From: Aureimonas glaciei
GTDB lineage: Bacteria > Pseudomonadota > Alphaproteobacteria > Rhizobiales > Rhizobiaceae
DNA: 64,000 nt
Direction of reading: 5' to 3'
Assembly (NCBI RefSeq): GCF_014643375.1
Contig: NZ_BMJJ01000010.1
Span: 1 to 64,000 of the forward strand
The notes beneath the pieces are model-generated. The model did no database searches. It saw only the letters and a list, made by a program, of their open reading frames with translations, and was not told the origin of the DNA. This document shows, in pieces, positions 40,996 through 48,952 of this stretch. Position 1 is the first letter of the stretch. Every line of letters begins with the position of its first letter. The translations under genes and the position numbers were made by a program.

Positions 40996-41024
40996 CGCCG
41001 GCAACTGCAATTCACTTGCATACG

Positions 41025-41035
41025 CAATTTAATTG
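41025..41035. promoter_or_regulatory. Palindrome CAATTTAATTG, candidate operator
   Basis: An 11-bp inverted repeat in a short AT-rich intergenic patch upstream of 41072, near TTGCAT and TATATG promoter-like elements. A possible site for a neighbouring XRE-like protein. Confidence 0.35.
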
Positions 41036-41071
41036 TATATGGTGATCCTGCAGCACCGCAGGGAAACTCAA

Positions 41072-41557
41072 ATGCTCGTCCACCGCGCCTACACCGACAG
41101 CCTCAGGATCACTCCCGAAGACTCTCATTGGGTCTTCGACCAGGTCGTCTTCTTCATCAATGCCGACTTCGAGGAAGACATCGATGCGATCGAGGCCTCG
41201 TACACGCAGGGCGATGCAGACCACGTCTACGTGCTCGACATGGATCATTCGCACATCGACGTCTTTGCCCTGGTCGCCGATGCAACCGCCATTGCCGAAG
41301 TCCAGGCTATATGGGGCAAGGATATCGACCCTCAGTCCATCATCGACGGGTCTCTCCTCGATGCCGACGAGGAAGTGGAGGACGCCTGCTGGCACCAGCA
41401 GCGGCTACGTGCCCAGCTAGCCGGTCGCATGGGCTTCCATGCGGTCCGCGATCGGGATGAGCAGGGCGAAGTCTTCGCCGTCGACTTTAGCGGTCGCAAC
41501 GACGAGCTGAACGGCGCCTGGCGCTACCTCGGGCGGTACAGCGACCATTTCGAATAG
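41072..41557 (+). CDS. Acidic hypothetical protein
   Basis: 161 aa from ATG 41072 (AGGGA upstream). Acidic, soluble, with VFFINADFEEDIDAIEASYTQGDADHVYVLDMDHSHIDVFALVADATAIAEVQ. It is followed after 9 bp by the second XRE-like gene. No family recognised. Confidence 0.55.
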   Translation: MLVHRAYTDSLRITPEDSHWVFDQVVFFINADFEEDIDAIEASYTQGDADHVYVLDMDHSHIDVFALVADATAIAEVQAIWGKDIDPQSIIDGSLLDADEEVEDACWHQQRLRAQLAGRMGFHAVRDRDEQGEVFAVDFSGRNDELNGAWRYLGRYSDHFE

Positions 41558-41566
41558 GGGGTCCCG

Positions 41567-41854
41567 ATGGGGCAGCAGGACAGGACGATGTTCGCGAGGG
41601 TCTGGAGAGCCGTCGGCATGTCTCTCGAAGAATGCCGGGAGTTCCTCGGCAAGCGTGGCTACAGCGCCGCCACGGTCAACAACATGTCCGCCGGCCGAAC
41701 CAAGGTTCCGGTCGAGGTCATGGCGGAGTTCGCATACCTCCATGCGGTAGTCGAGGGTTTCATGGACCCCCCGGAAGGCACACCGGCTGGAGTCATCGAG
41801 CGGCGGAACACGACACTCTACCTCAAAAATCAGGAATACCGGCACGGCGAGTGA
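41567..41854 (+). CDS. XRE-like HTH protein, second paralogue
   Basis: 95 aa with GGGGG before ATG 41567. FARVWRAVGMSLEECREFLGKRGYSAATVNNMSAGRTKVPVEVMAEFAYLHAVVEG parallels the protein at 40391. Likely a small DNA-binding repressor or antitoxin-like protein; no toxin partner is clear. Confidence 0.65.
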   Translation: MGQQDRTMFARVWRAVGMSLEECREFLGKRGYSAATVNNMSAGRTKVPVEVMAEFAYLHAVVEGFMDPPEGTPAGVIERRNTTLYLKNQEYRHGE

Positions 41855-41884
41855 CGTCCCGGCCACCAGACAACAGGAGACAGC

Positions 41885-42424
41885 ATGACCAGAAAATCGA
41901 TCTTTCGGATAGAACTTTCGGAACCCATGCCGATTGACGACATGCTATCCGAATATCCGCTCGTCACGGATATGGATGACACCGACACGCAGTCCTACGA
42001 GACGGTTCCGGTGAGGGCGGTCAATGCGCTGGCCGCCTGCGGCATCCACACCTATTCCGACCTCCATCGTGCTCCGCAGGCGAAGTATGGCAAAGCCTCG
42101 AAGGGTCGTTGCCTCGAGGACATCCGCGGTGTCAGCAAGGAGGCTCTGGCTGCACTGATCGTAAATCTCCATCGACTCCTCGATGAAGATGCGAACAGGG
42201 AATTCATCTCCAGTCGCGAAGATGCCGAGGAAGCTCTCACGGAAAGGGATCCTGAGCTGCAGCTGTGGATCCGCGATGTCGCGCATAACAACGACTATGA
42301 GGTCGGTCGCATGTACCAGGGCATGTGCATGACCGTCGCGTGGTTTCCCGAATACTCCGACATCGTGAGCTGGGCGAAGGACGACAGCAATTTCGATGGC
42401 AGTCACAAATCCTGGGACGACTGA
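41885..42424 (+). CDS. Short alpha-CTD-like paralogue
   Basis: 179 aa with AGGAG 5 bases upstream. N-terminal 90 residues align with the 420-aa protein at 37795: SIFRIELSEP ... SEYPLVTDMDDTDTQSYETVPVRAVNALAACGIHTYSDLHRAPQ ... CLEDIRGVSKEALAALIVNLHRLL. The motif again fits RNA-polymerase alpha-CTD. The C-terminal half is acidic and different from the longer protein. Two copies in 5 kb suggest duplication and divergence. Confidence 0.65.
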   Translation: MTRKSIFRIELSEPMPIDDMLSEYPLVTDMDDTDTQSYETVPVRAVNALAACGIHTYSDLHRAPQAKYGKASKGRCLEDIRGVSKEALAALIVNLHRLLDEDANREFISSREDAEEALTERDPELQLWIRDVAHNNDYEVGRMYQGMCMTVAWFPEYSDIVSWAKDDSNFDGSHKSWDD

Positions 42425-42521
42425 CTTCAATATCGGAAACGGATGGACGGGCTGGCGGCGATGAGGCTGCCGGTCGAGTTTGAAACATAGGCTGGCCTGA
42501 GCGCCGGTGTGGAGAATGACG

Positions 42522-43334
42522 ATGCCAAAGATCAAGAACCAGGACGATATCGATGTGAGTAGATTCTCGTACGACCCGGACACCGGCGTGGTGACCTGGC
42601 TGGACGGGCAGTGCAAAGGCAAGGCGGTCGGGACGAAGACCGAGAGGGGCTATCTCGCAGCGACGATTCAAGGGAAGGGCGTCTTGGTCCACCGGCTGGC
42701 ATGGAGGATCCACTACGGAAAGTGGCCGGAGCAGATCATCGATCACAAGGATGGCGTCAAAGATCGCAATGTCCTCGACAACATGCGGCTGGCGACCGAT
42801 CAGCAGAACAAATGGAATATCGGCAAGCCGGTGACCAACACGACCGGCTTCAAGGGTGTCACCTTCGACGCAAAGAGGGCGAAGCCGTGGCGCGCCATGA
42901 TCAAGCAGGACGGCAAGACCAGGCACCTGGGCTCTTACAACACGGCTGAAGAGGCCGCAGCGGCATACGACCGGGCAGCCAACGAGCTGCACGAGGATCA
43001 TGCTCAGACCAACCGCATGCAGAGGGTCGCCCGACCGTTCGTCGAGAAGAAGGTTCAGAACGCCACGGGAAAGATTGGCGTGACCCGCGCCATGGTCAGA
43101 GGCCTCGAACTGTTCCAGGCGTCGATCACCGACGACGGCAAGAGACGCTACCTTGGGCGATATCTGACGAAGGAGGATGCGGCGATGGCCTATGACCGTG
43201 CTGCGTGGCCGAAAGAGATCGCTTATACGGGTACGACGTGGGCCTCCGAGAGGCGAAGGTACAACGAACCGTTCTGGGCGCTGGCGAGACTGGGCTTCGA
43301 CGAAGCTGACTTCCCAGTGCCCGTCCGGGTCTGA
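42522..43334 (+). CDS. HNH endonuclease with two AP2 domains
   Basis: 270 aa from ATG 42522 (GGAGA 6 bases upstream). Residues 10-95 are an HNH_3 nuclease: VHRLAWRIHYGKWPEQIIDHKDGVKDRNVLDNMRLATDQQNKWN. Two AP2/ERF DNA-binding repeats follow: GFKGVTFDAKRAKPWRAMI...RHLGSYNTAEEAAAAYDRAA and GKIGVTRAMVRGLELFQASI...RYLGRYLTKEDAAMAYDRAA. This is the free-standing homing endonuclease type found in phages. It sits next to the integrase and could promote spread of the island. Confidence 0.88.
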   Translation: MPKIKNQDDIDVSRFSYDPDTGVVTWLDGQCKGKAVGTKTERGYLAATIQGKGVLVHRLAWRIHYGKWPEQIIDHKDGVKDRNVLDNMRLATDQQNKWNIGKPVTNTTGFKGVTFDAKRAKPWRAMIKQDGKTRHLGSYNTAEEAAAAYDRAANELHEDHAQTNRMQRVARPFVEKKVQNATGKIGVTRAMVRGLELFQASITDDGKRRYLGRYLTKEDAAMAYDRAAWPKEIAYTGTTWASERRRYNEPFWALARLGFDEADFPVPVRV

Positions 43335-43377
43335 TGAGCGAAAAATAGACAATACAGGGCGACCCTGTAATGAGGGC

Positions 43378-44712
43378 CTACTCCTTCGCCCGAAACCGCG
43401 GCTTCTTCGGCGGCATACGGTGCGTCTTGAATACCCGCTCCTCGTCGATGAGGTCACGCCCCTCGAGAACGTCCCACCAGGCTGTCAGCATTTCGGTTTT
43501 TTCGGGTAAGTCTTCGTAAGCGTCGTAGTGAGCATCGATGACAGACTTGCCGCCTTCGTTGTGATCGAGAATGAGCGCGATCCGATCCTGCTTGTAGCCC
43601 TTATGTCTGAGGACCGTCGTCAACGTGCGCCTGACATCATGCGGTGACCAGGTCTCAGCTTTTAATGCATGCGTCAGCGTCGAGCCGGCAACGTGTGGCT
43701 TCGCACCCTTCCCAGCCCTCTTCCTCTTGGCTTTGAAAACCCATTCACCCCACGGCGGCATTTCCAGCTCTTCAGGCCACGGCAGTGTGTGAACACGTGT
43801 GTCTTCGCGCATATCCGCGGTTTTCCGGTGGAGCGGTGGGATATGCCAGACACCGTCTCGGACGTCATCGGTCGACACGGCTGCGACAGCTTCCCTGCGC
43901 TGTCCGGTCAGGAAGAGGAGAACGAGGGGAGCCGACGCGATACCGCATTCGCCTGCTCGCGCCTTCTGGAGAACAGACCTGATTTCGGACGGCAGAGGAA
44001 ATCTTCTAGGCCTCCGCTTGCCAGGTGTCCGCTCGGGAACGTCGAGCTGCACCCGCTTCCTGACGCCCGACTTCTCACGGTTGTGCTGTCGCTGCAGGAA
44101 GGTCCACATCGACGAGAGCTTCCTCTTCATGCCCTCAGCAGTGCCTTCGCGACCGGTCGCGTGGATGACGGCGCAAACTGTCGACAGGTCCTCTTCGGTA
44201 ATCTGATCGACGGGGCGATGCTCGAACTTAAAGAGCTCAGGACGCTCCAAGTAGTCTGTGTAGTCGCGCAACGTTCCAGCTTTTCGCTTAGCTTTTACGT
44301 GCGCGAGAAATGCCGTTCTGGCCTCTGCGAACGTCCAGCGCCCCGTCGCGACATCCAGCGCAGCAACAGCGGTGTCTCCGATCGGCATCCGCTCGGACCG
44401 CACCCACGATTCATCAGGGATCAATCCCTGAGTGACGAGATCCGCGGCTCTCCTTGCCAGATCCCTGGCGTCATCGAGAGCAAGCTCGCCGGCGTCACCG
44501 AGGACCAGCCGATTTTTCCGCTGCTTACCAAACGAGCCGACCGACCATTGATACCGGAAGGTCGCCGACTTCCTTCCGACGCGCAGGATGAGCCCGGGCT
44601 GCCGGGCGTCCGCGACTTCACGCTCAACGCCGTCGGATCGGAGGCGCCGGACCATGTCGACGGTCAGTCTCTCAGGCACGGGAAAATCCTTCAGCGGCAA
44701 AAACTCGGGCAT
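43378..44712 (-). CDS. Tyrosine recombinase / island integrase
   Basis: 444 aa. An N-terminal DUF4102-type arm-binding region (EREVADARQPGLILRVGRKSATFRYQWSV) precedes a SAM-like core-binding domain and a C-terminal catalytic domain. Catalytic positions visible are Arg in LTGQRREAVAAV (about 270), HDVRR (about 356), LDHNEG and the nucleophile Tyr in VIDAHYDAYED (about 394). Its 5' end faces the tRNA fragment 137 bp away, as in P4-type islands that integrate into tRNA 3' ends. It should catalyse integration and excision; no excisionase is obvious. Confidence 0.92.
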   Translation of the reverse strand: MPEFLPLKDFPVPERLTVDMVRRLRSDGVEREVADARQPGLILRVGRKSATFRYQWSVGSFGKQRKNRLVLGDAGELALDDARDLARRAADLVTQGLIPDESWVRSERMPIGDTAVAALDVATGRWTFAEARTAFLAHVKAKRKAGTLRDYTDYLERPELFKFEHRPVDQITEEDLSTVCAVIHATGREGTAEGMKRKLSSMWTFLQRQHNREKSGVRKRVQLDVPERTPGKRRPRRFPLPSEIRSVLQKARAGECGIASAPLVLLFLTGQRREAVAAVSTDDVRDGVWHIPPLHRKTADMREDTRVHTLPWPEELEMPPWGEWVFKAKRKRAGKGAKPHVAGSTLTHALKAETWSPHDVRRTLTTVLRHKGYKQDRIALILDHNEGGKSVIDAHYDAYEDLPEKTEMLTAWWDVLEGRDLIDEERVFKTHRMPPKKPRFRAKE

Positions 44713-44725
44713 ATCTCGGGCATAT
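44704..44725. repeat. Tandem 11-bp repeat across the integrase start
   Basis: CTCGGGCATAT is repeated exactly twice, back to back, covering the integrase start codon. Position suits an arm-type integrase site or a site for autorepression. Confidence 0.5.
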
Positions 44726-44848
44726 GCCTATACAGAGGTTGCTGCGGCGGGAAGAGGAGGCGAACCGACCTCAGCGAAAATTCCAAGAAATTTCGGTTAT
44801 TTGCACGGAAATTAGAAATTCGTGGAAAGGAATTTTGACTTTAGACAG
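44726..44848. promoter_or_regulatory. Integrase promoter and attachment arm region
   Basis: AT-rich sequence between the integrase start and the tRNA fragment, containing AAATTTCGG and AATTTCTAATT-like inverted stretches. Probably the integrase promoter plus arm sites. Confidence 0.4.
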
Positions 44849-44897
44849 CAGATTCCTAATCTGAGGGTCACTGGTTCAAATCCAGTCGGGATCACCA
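44849..44897 (+). other. attR: 3' fragment of tRNA-Arg(CCT)
   Basis: The segment contains an anticodon loop TTCCTAA (anticodon CCT), half of an anticodon stem, variable loop, a perfect T-arm (ACTGG TTCAAAT CCAGT), the acceptor 3' strand CGGGATC, discriminator A and encoded CCA at 44895-44897. The D-arm and 5' acceptor strand are missing, so it is not a functional tRNA. It is the duplicated 3' end left by site-specific integration; the intact tRNA and attL should lie left of position 1. Confidence 0.88.
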
Positions 44898-44965
44898 ACT
44901 AATTCCACCCATTAAGGCAAGCCGGGCGATCGGGTTTGGGGCATCGGGGCGCCTTCGCGTCGCGG

Positions 44966-45274
44966 TCAGTCTTGCTCGACGTCGTGAGCGCTGAACTCCG
45001 CGAAGGCCTCGCGGATGAGGCTGGCCTTGGCGTCGTCCTCGAGGTCGACCGAGACTTCGATCGCCCCGTTGAGGGCTGCGTCGTGACGCGCCTCTTCGCT
45101 GGGCTCAGCCGTCTTCGCATCGGAGCCGGCGGTTTCCTCGCCCGCGGTGTTTTCCTGACCCGCCGCGACGACAAAGATGTCGGTCCGCTCGATCCCGTGC
45201 TCCTGCACGAGGCGCTCGATCGTCATCTCGGCCTCGCGTCTCGTCTCGAATTGCGCCGTCAGCGTCGTCGCCAT
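44966..45274 (-). CDS. Small stress-type protein
   Basis: 102 aa with AAGGAG before ATG 45274. MATTLTAQFETRREAEMTIERLVQEHGIERTDIFVVAAG resembles the N-terminal fold of 17M-type general stress proteins (compare 23132-24055, FDTRAEAQNAIDKLAQIGI). The rest is acidic. First chromosomal gene beyond the island. Confidence 0.7.
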   Translation of the reverse strand: MATTLTAQFETRREAEMTIERLVQEHGIERTDIFVVAAGQENTAGEETAGSDAKTAEPSEEARHDAALNGAIEVSVDLEDDAKASLIREAFAEFSAHDVEQD

Positions 45275-45564
45275 GGGTCTCTCCTTGAGTGTGCTTTGGG
45301 GTGTAACGCTCGACCGGACGATATGGGCCCATGGCCAAGGCGAACTTCGACGCGGTGGTTTGTCGCTGCCGGGACGGGCCGGAGCGACCTGCCGGACGAG
45401 GGGGTCGCTCTGTCGTTGAAGGTTGCCTTCGTCATGCTGGCAGGGGCCGGCGTCTTGCCATTTTGGGCGACCGACTGTGCCGACTCAGTCGGTCGTGGCG
45501 CCCAGCGAATGAACCGTCGCGGAGGGCTTTCGCCGAGCCGGAAGCCGGCGAGGACCTGTCGGCC
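45275..45564. other. Intergenic region
   Basis: About 290 bp. A short TTG frame at 45416 with a hydrophobic start (LKVAFVMLAGAGVLPFWA) is suggestive of a small secreted protein but has no ribosome site. Otherwise only flanks of the neighbouring minus-strand genes. Confidence 0.3.
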
Positions 45565-46194
45565 CTAACCCATCATGTCGAGAATTCCCGCGAAGGAGGC
45601 GGCGACATGGGCGCGCATCAACTGGGCTGCGTCGTCGCCCCGGCGGGCCAGGATCGCCTCCAGGATGGCGCGATGCTCCGACCGGGAGGTCTCGATGCGG
45701 GCGCGGCGGGCGCGGAACTGGCCGACCCGCCAGGGCAAAGTGCGCAGGCTGAGATCGTGCAAGAGGGCCGCCAGGACGGCGTTGTGGGCGCCGCGCTGGA
45801 TGGCGGCGTGGAAGTCGGCATTGGCTTCGCCATAGTCGGCTTCGGCGCTTTCTCCGCGCATGACGATCGCTGTCAGGGTCTGGCGTTCGGACGCCGTCAT
45901 CCGGTCCGCGGCCATGCCCGAGACGAGGCCCTCCATCTCGGCGACGCTCTCGAAGAGGTCGTGCATGGCACTCATGTCCATCCGCTTGACGACGAAGGCG
46001 CGGCGCGCGCCGCGCTCGGTGAGGCCGAGGACGTTCAGCCGGTGCAGCGCCTCGCGCACGGGCGTGCGGGACAGGCCGAAAGCCTCGGCCAGCGGAATTT
46101 CGTTGAGCACGTCCCCGGGCCTCAGCTCGCCCGTCATGATCCGCTCGATGATGGCGGAATGCACTTTATCCGACGATGTTTTAGACATCTGCAC
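45565..46194 (-). CDS. GntR-family (FCD) regulator of the peptide-uptake operon
   Basis: 209 aa. N-terminal GntR wHTH (AIIERIMTGELRPGDVLNEIPLAEAFGLSRTPVREALHRLNVLGLTERG) and C-terminal all-helical FCD ligand domain (DLFESVAEMEGLVSGMAADRM ... NADFHAAIQRGAHNAVLAALLHDL ... EHRAILEAILARRGDDAAQLMRAHV) with the metal-binding His/Asp pattern. Divergent from the ABC operon, with a TGTATACA palindrome between, so it probably controls that operon and itself. Confidence 0.9.
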   Translation of the reverse strand: MQMSKTSSDKVHSAIIERIMTGELRPGDVLNEIPLAEAFGLSRTPVREALHRLNVLGLTERGARRAFVVKRMDMSAMHDLFESVAEMEGLVSGMAADRMTASERQTLTAIVMRGESAEADYGEANADFHAAIQRGAHNAVLAALLHDLSLRTLPWRVGQFRARRARIETSRSEHRAILEAILARRGDDAAQLMRAHVAASFAGILDMMG

Positions 46195-46229
46195 AAAGAT
46201 TCCTCATGCCCAAAAATTAGTCTTGATTC

Positions 46230-46237
46230 TGTATACA
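46230..46237. promoter_or_regulatory. GntR/FCD operator candidate TGTATACA
   Basis: A perfect 8-bp palindrome in the divergent promoter region (within ATTCTGTATACATAT). FCD-type regulators commonly bind short palindromes of this TGTATACA style. Confidence 0.55.
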
Positions 46238-46382
46238 TATCGCTGTTAGCTTCCATCTCGGAAGCGGTCGACGCTGACTTTTGGCCTTGGATCTTCGCCC
46301 CCCGGCCCAGCGGCCGCGCCCAAGCTTCTCTGCCGCGCGCCGTGCGCGTCTCAACCCCGGTCGAAATGGAAAAGGTTCTGAC

Positions 46383-48008
46383 ATGACGAGCGACACCGCG
46401 CAGAGCACCCACCACAAAGCCATTCTCGAAGAGCGCCTTTCCGCGCTCATCGGGCGGCGGACGCTGCTGAAGGGCATGGGCGCCGGCCTGCTCGCCGCAG
46501 CCGGAACCACCATCCTTCCCGATCCCGCGAAGGCGGCGCAATCCGGGCACATCCGCGTCGCCTCGATCAGCCACATCGACACTCTGGACCCGCATTTCAC
46601 CTTCTTCCTCTCAGCCGTGCAGGTGATCAACAACATCCACAACGGCCTGCTCAAGGTGACCTATGACGGCACGGCGGTGCAGTTCGTGCCGGACCTTGCC
46701 GAAACCTGGGACATGGAGGACGACAAGACCCACCTGTTCAAGCTGCGCGCGGGCGTGAAATTCCACGACGGCACGGCCTGCGACGCCGAGGCCGTGAAGT
46801 TTTCGCTGATGCGGGTGAAGTCGGGAACGCCGGCCTCGCCGCATGCCTGGAAGCTGGCGCTCTTGGAAGAGGTCGAGATCGTCGATCCGCTGACGCTGCG
46901 GCTGAAATTCTCCAAGCCCTACGCCTTCCTGCCGGTCGCGCTGACCGGCTCGACCGGGCGCGCCGGCACCGTCGTCAGCCCTGCCGCCGTCGAGAAATAC
47001 GGCATGGACTACGGCCGCAACCCCGTCGGCACCGGGCCGTTCAAGTTCGTCAGCTGGAAGGAGAACGATTCCATCGAGCTCGAGGCCAATCCCGACTATT
47101 TCGAAGCCGGGATGCCGAAACTCGCCAAGGCCTCCTTCATGCTGATCAACGAGCCGAGCACGGCCGTGGCCGCCCTCGTCTCCGGCCAGATCGAGGGCAT
47201 GAGCGACTGCCCGCTGCAGCTGGTGCCCCAGGTGAAGTCGGTGCCGACCGTCGAGGTCTATGGCGGCATCGAGGGCAACTACACCTATGTCGGCATGAAC
47301 CTGCGCAAGGCGCCCTTCGACGACATCAACCTGCGCCGCGCCGTCGCCTATGCGATCGATCGCGAGGCGATCAACAAGCAGGCCTATTTCGGTCTCGGCC
47401 AGCCGGCCTATTCGCCGATCTCGCCGCCGATGACCGGCTTCTACGATCCTGACATCGCCGAGAGCGGGCGCGGTCAGCGCTACGACCTGGCGAAGGCGAA
47501 GGAATTCAGGGCCAAGGCCAAGACGCAGGATGTGATCGAGATCGACTACATCATGAGCGAGGACGGCCCGGGCGGCACCCGCGTCGCCCAGACGCTGGCG
47601 CCCATGCTGGCCGAGATCGGGCTGAAGGTGAACCTCGTCCTCCTGGAGCCGGCGGCCTGGGTCAAGCGGCTGAAGGACGGCGACTTCGCCATCCTCGACT
47701 TCCGCTGGTGGGCCGATCTCGATCCCGAAGAGACCCTCTTCCCCGAGTTCAAGTCGGGCGGGGCGTGGAACTACTGGGGCTGGGACAATGCCGAGTTCGA
47801 CCGGCTCTGCATCGAGGCCGGCTCGATCGTCGACCAGGAAAAGCGCGCCGCGCTCTACCGCGAGGCGGAGGACCATCTGATGGAGGAGGCGCCGGTCGCC
47901 ATGCTCGCGCATCTGCCGGTCTTCAAGGTCTTCTCCAAGAAGGTGCAGGGTTTCCAGTACGTGCCCTGCGATCTCCTGAACCTGCACGATGTGAGCCTGG
48001 CCGGATGA
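46383..48008 (+). CDS. Oligopeptide/glutathione ABC importer, substrate-binding protein
   Basis: 541 aa. A Tat signal (GRRTLLKGMGAGLLAAAGTT ... AKAA) targets it folded to the periplasm. The mature part is SBP family 5 (DppA/GsiB type): IDTLDPHF, NGLLKVTYDGTAVQFVPDLAETWDMEDDKTHLFKLRAGVKFHDGT, NPVGTGPFKFVSWKENDSIELEANPDYFEAG and INLRRAVAYAIDREAINKQAYFG. The start at 46383 follows a weak AAAGG. Its stop overlaps the permease start by ATGA. Confidence 0.92.
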   Translation: MTSDTAQSTHHKAILEERLSALIGRRTLLKGMGAGLLAAAGTTILPDPAKAAQSGHIRVASISHIDTLDPHFTFFLSAVQVINNIHNGLLKVTYDGTAVQFVPDLAETWDMEDDKTHLFKLRAGVKFHDGTACDAEAVKFSLMRVKSGTPASPHAWKLALLEEVEIVDPLTLRLKFSKPYAFLPVALTGSTGRAGTVVSPAAVEKYGMDYGRNPVGTGPFKFVSWKENDSIELEANPDYFEAGMPKLAKASFMLINEPSTAVAALVSGQIEGMSDCPLQLVPQVKSVPTVEVYGGIEGNYTYVGMNLRKAPFDDINLRRAVAYAIDREAINKQAYFGLGQPAYSPISPPMTGFYDPDIAESGRGQRYDLAKAKEFRAKAKTQDVIEIDYIMSEDGPGGTRVAQTLAPMLAEIGLKVNLVLLEPAAWVKRLKDGDFAILDFRWWADLDPEETLFPEFKSGGAWNYWGWDNAEFDRLCIEAGSIVDQEKRAALYREAEDHLMEEAPVAMLAHLPVFKVFSKKVQGFQYVPCDLLNLHDVSLAG

Positions 48009-48952
48009 TCGCACAGGCGCTCGGCAAGATCGCCCAGTCCTGCGTCGTCCTCCTGATCGTCTCGATCGCCAGCTTCTCGCTCTTGAAGCTGGCGCCGGGC
48101 GATCCGGTGCTGCTGATGCTCGGATCGGAATTCTCCCAGGAGAGCTATGACCAGCTTCGGCAGGCGATGGGGCTCGATCAGCCGGTCGTCGTCCAATACG
48201 GGGAGTGGCTGGTCCACTTCCTGACCGGCGAATGGGGCCAGTCCTATGTCGCCCGCGCCGACATCTTCGAGCTGGTCGTCACCCAGGCGCTGCCGGTCAC
48301 CCTGACGCTGACGGCGGCCGCGCTGACGCTGGCGATCGTCGTCGGCGTGCCGCTCGGCGTGCTGTCGGCGGTGAAGAAGGACACGGGCTGGGACGCGGCG
48401 GCGGCGGTCTTCGCCTTGACCGGCACGGCCTTCCCCTCCTTCTTCCTCGGCATCCTGCTGATCTGGTTCCTCGGCGTGAAGGTCGGCGCCTTTCCGGTGA
48501 TGGGTTTTGTCGCGCCCTGGGAGGATCTGTGGGACGGCCTCTACCATCTCGTCCTGCCGGCGCTGACGCTGTCGACCTTCTTCATCGGCATGATCGTGCG
48601 GGTGACGCGGGCGGCGCTCGTGGAAGTGCTGGACCAGCCCTACATCACCGCCGCCAGGGCGCGGGGCGAGCCGGAATGGCGGATCGTCTGGGTGCATGGC
48701 GTGCGCAACATCATGATGCCCGTGGTCACCGTCCTCGGGCTGCAGCTCGGCGGCATTCTGCAGGGCGCGGTGCTGACCGAGACGGTGTTCTCGCTGCCCG
48801 GCATCGGCCAGATGCTGACCGGCGCCGTGCTCGGCCGCGAATACATGATGGTGCAGGCCGGCGTGATGCTGACGGCCGTCCTCTTCATCGCCGTGAACCT
48901 CCTGGTGGATCTCTCCTATCCGCTCCTCGATCCCCGGCTGAGGGCCCGCTGA
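48005..48952 (+). CDS. Peptide ABC transporter permease (DppB type)
   Basis: 315 aa with six predicted helices and the family loop ALVEVLDQPYITAARARGEPEWRIVWVHGVRNIMMPVVTVLGLQLGGILQGAVLTETVFSLPGIGQML. The N-terminal LLKLAPGDPVLLMLG is typical of DppB/GsiC. Translation is coupled on both sides (ATGA and TGATG). Confidence 0.92.
   Translation: MIAQALGKIAQSCVVLLIVSIASFSLLKLAPGDPVLLMLGSEFSQESYDQLRQAMGLDQPVVVQYGEWLVHFLTGEWGQSYVARADIFELVVTQALPVTLTLTAAALTLAIVVGVPLGVLSAVKKDTGWDAAAAVFALTGTAFPSFFLGILLIWFLGVKVGAFPVMGFVAPWEDLWDGLYHLVLPALTLSTFFIGMIVRVTRAALVEVLDQPYITAARARGEPEWRIVWVHGVRNIMMPVVTVLGLQLGGILQGAVLTETVFSLPGIGQMLTGAVLGREYMMVQAGVMLTAVLFIAVNLLVDLSYPLLDPRLRAR

Noticed and set aside
40391-41854. Toxin-antitoxin pairs built on the small XRE-like proteins
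   Set aside because: Neighbouring genes show no RelE, HigB, HipA, Fic or similar toxin motif.
1-44897. Intact prophage
   Set aside because: No terminase, portal, capsid, tail, or lysis genes; only phage-like accessory genes and an integrase.
1-44897. Integrative conjugative element
   Set aside because: No relaxase, type IV secretion or coupling protein in the visible part; the unseen left part could still hold them.
44849-44897. Functional tRNA-Arg gene
   Set aside because: The 5' half (acceptor 5' strand and D-arm) is absent; the upstream bases do not pair with CGGGATC.
46611-48014. 467-aa open frame antisense to the peptide-binding protein
   Set aside because: Shadow of a high-GC gene; composition is Gly/Arg/Asp/His noise.
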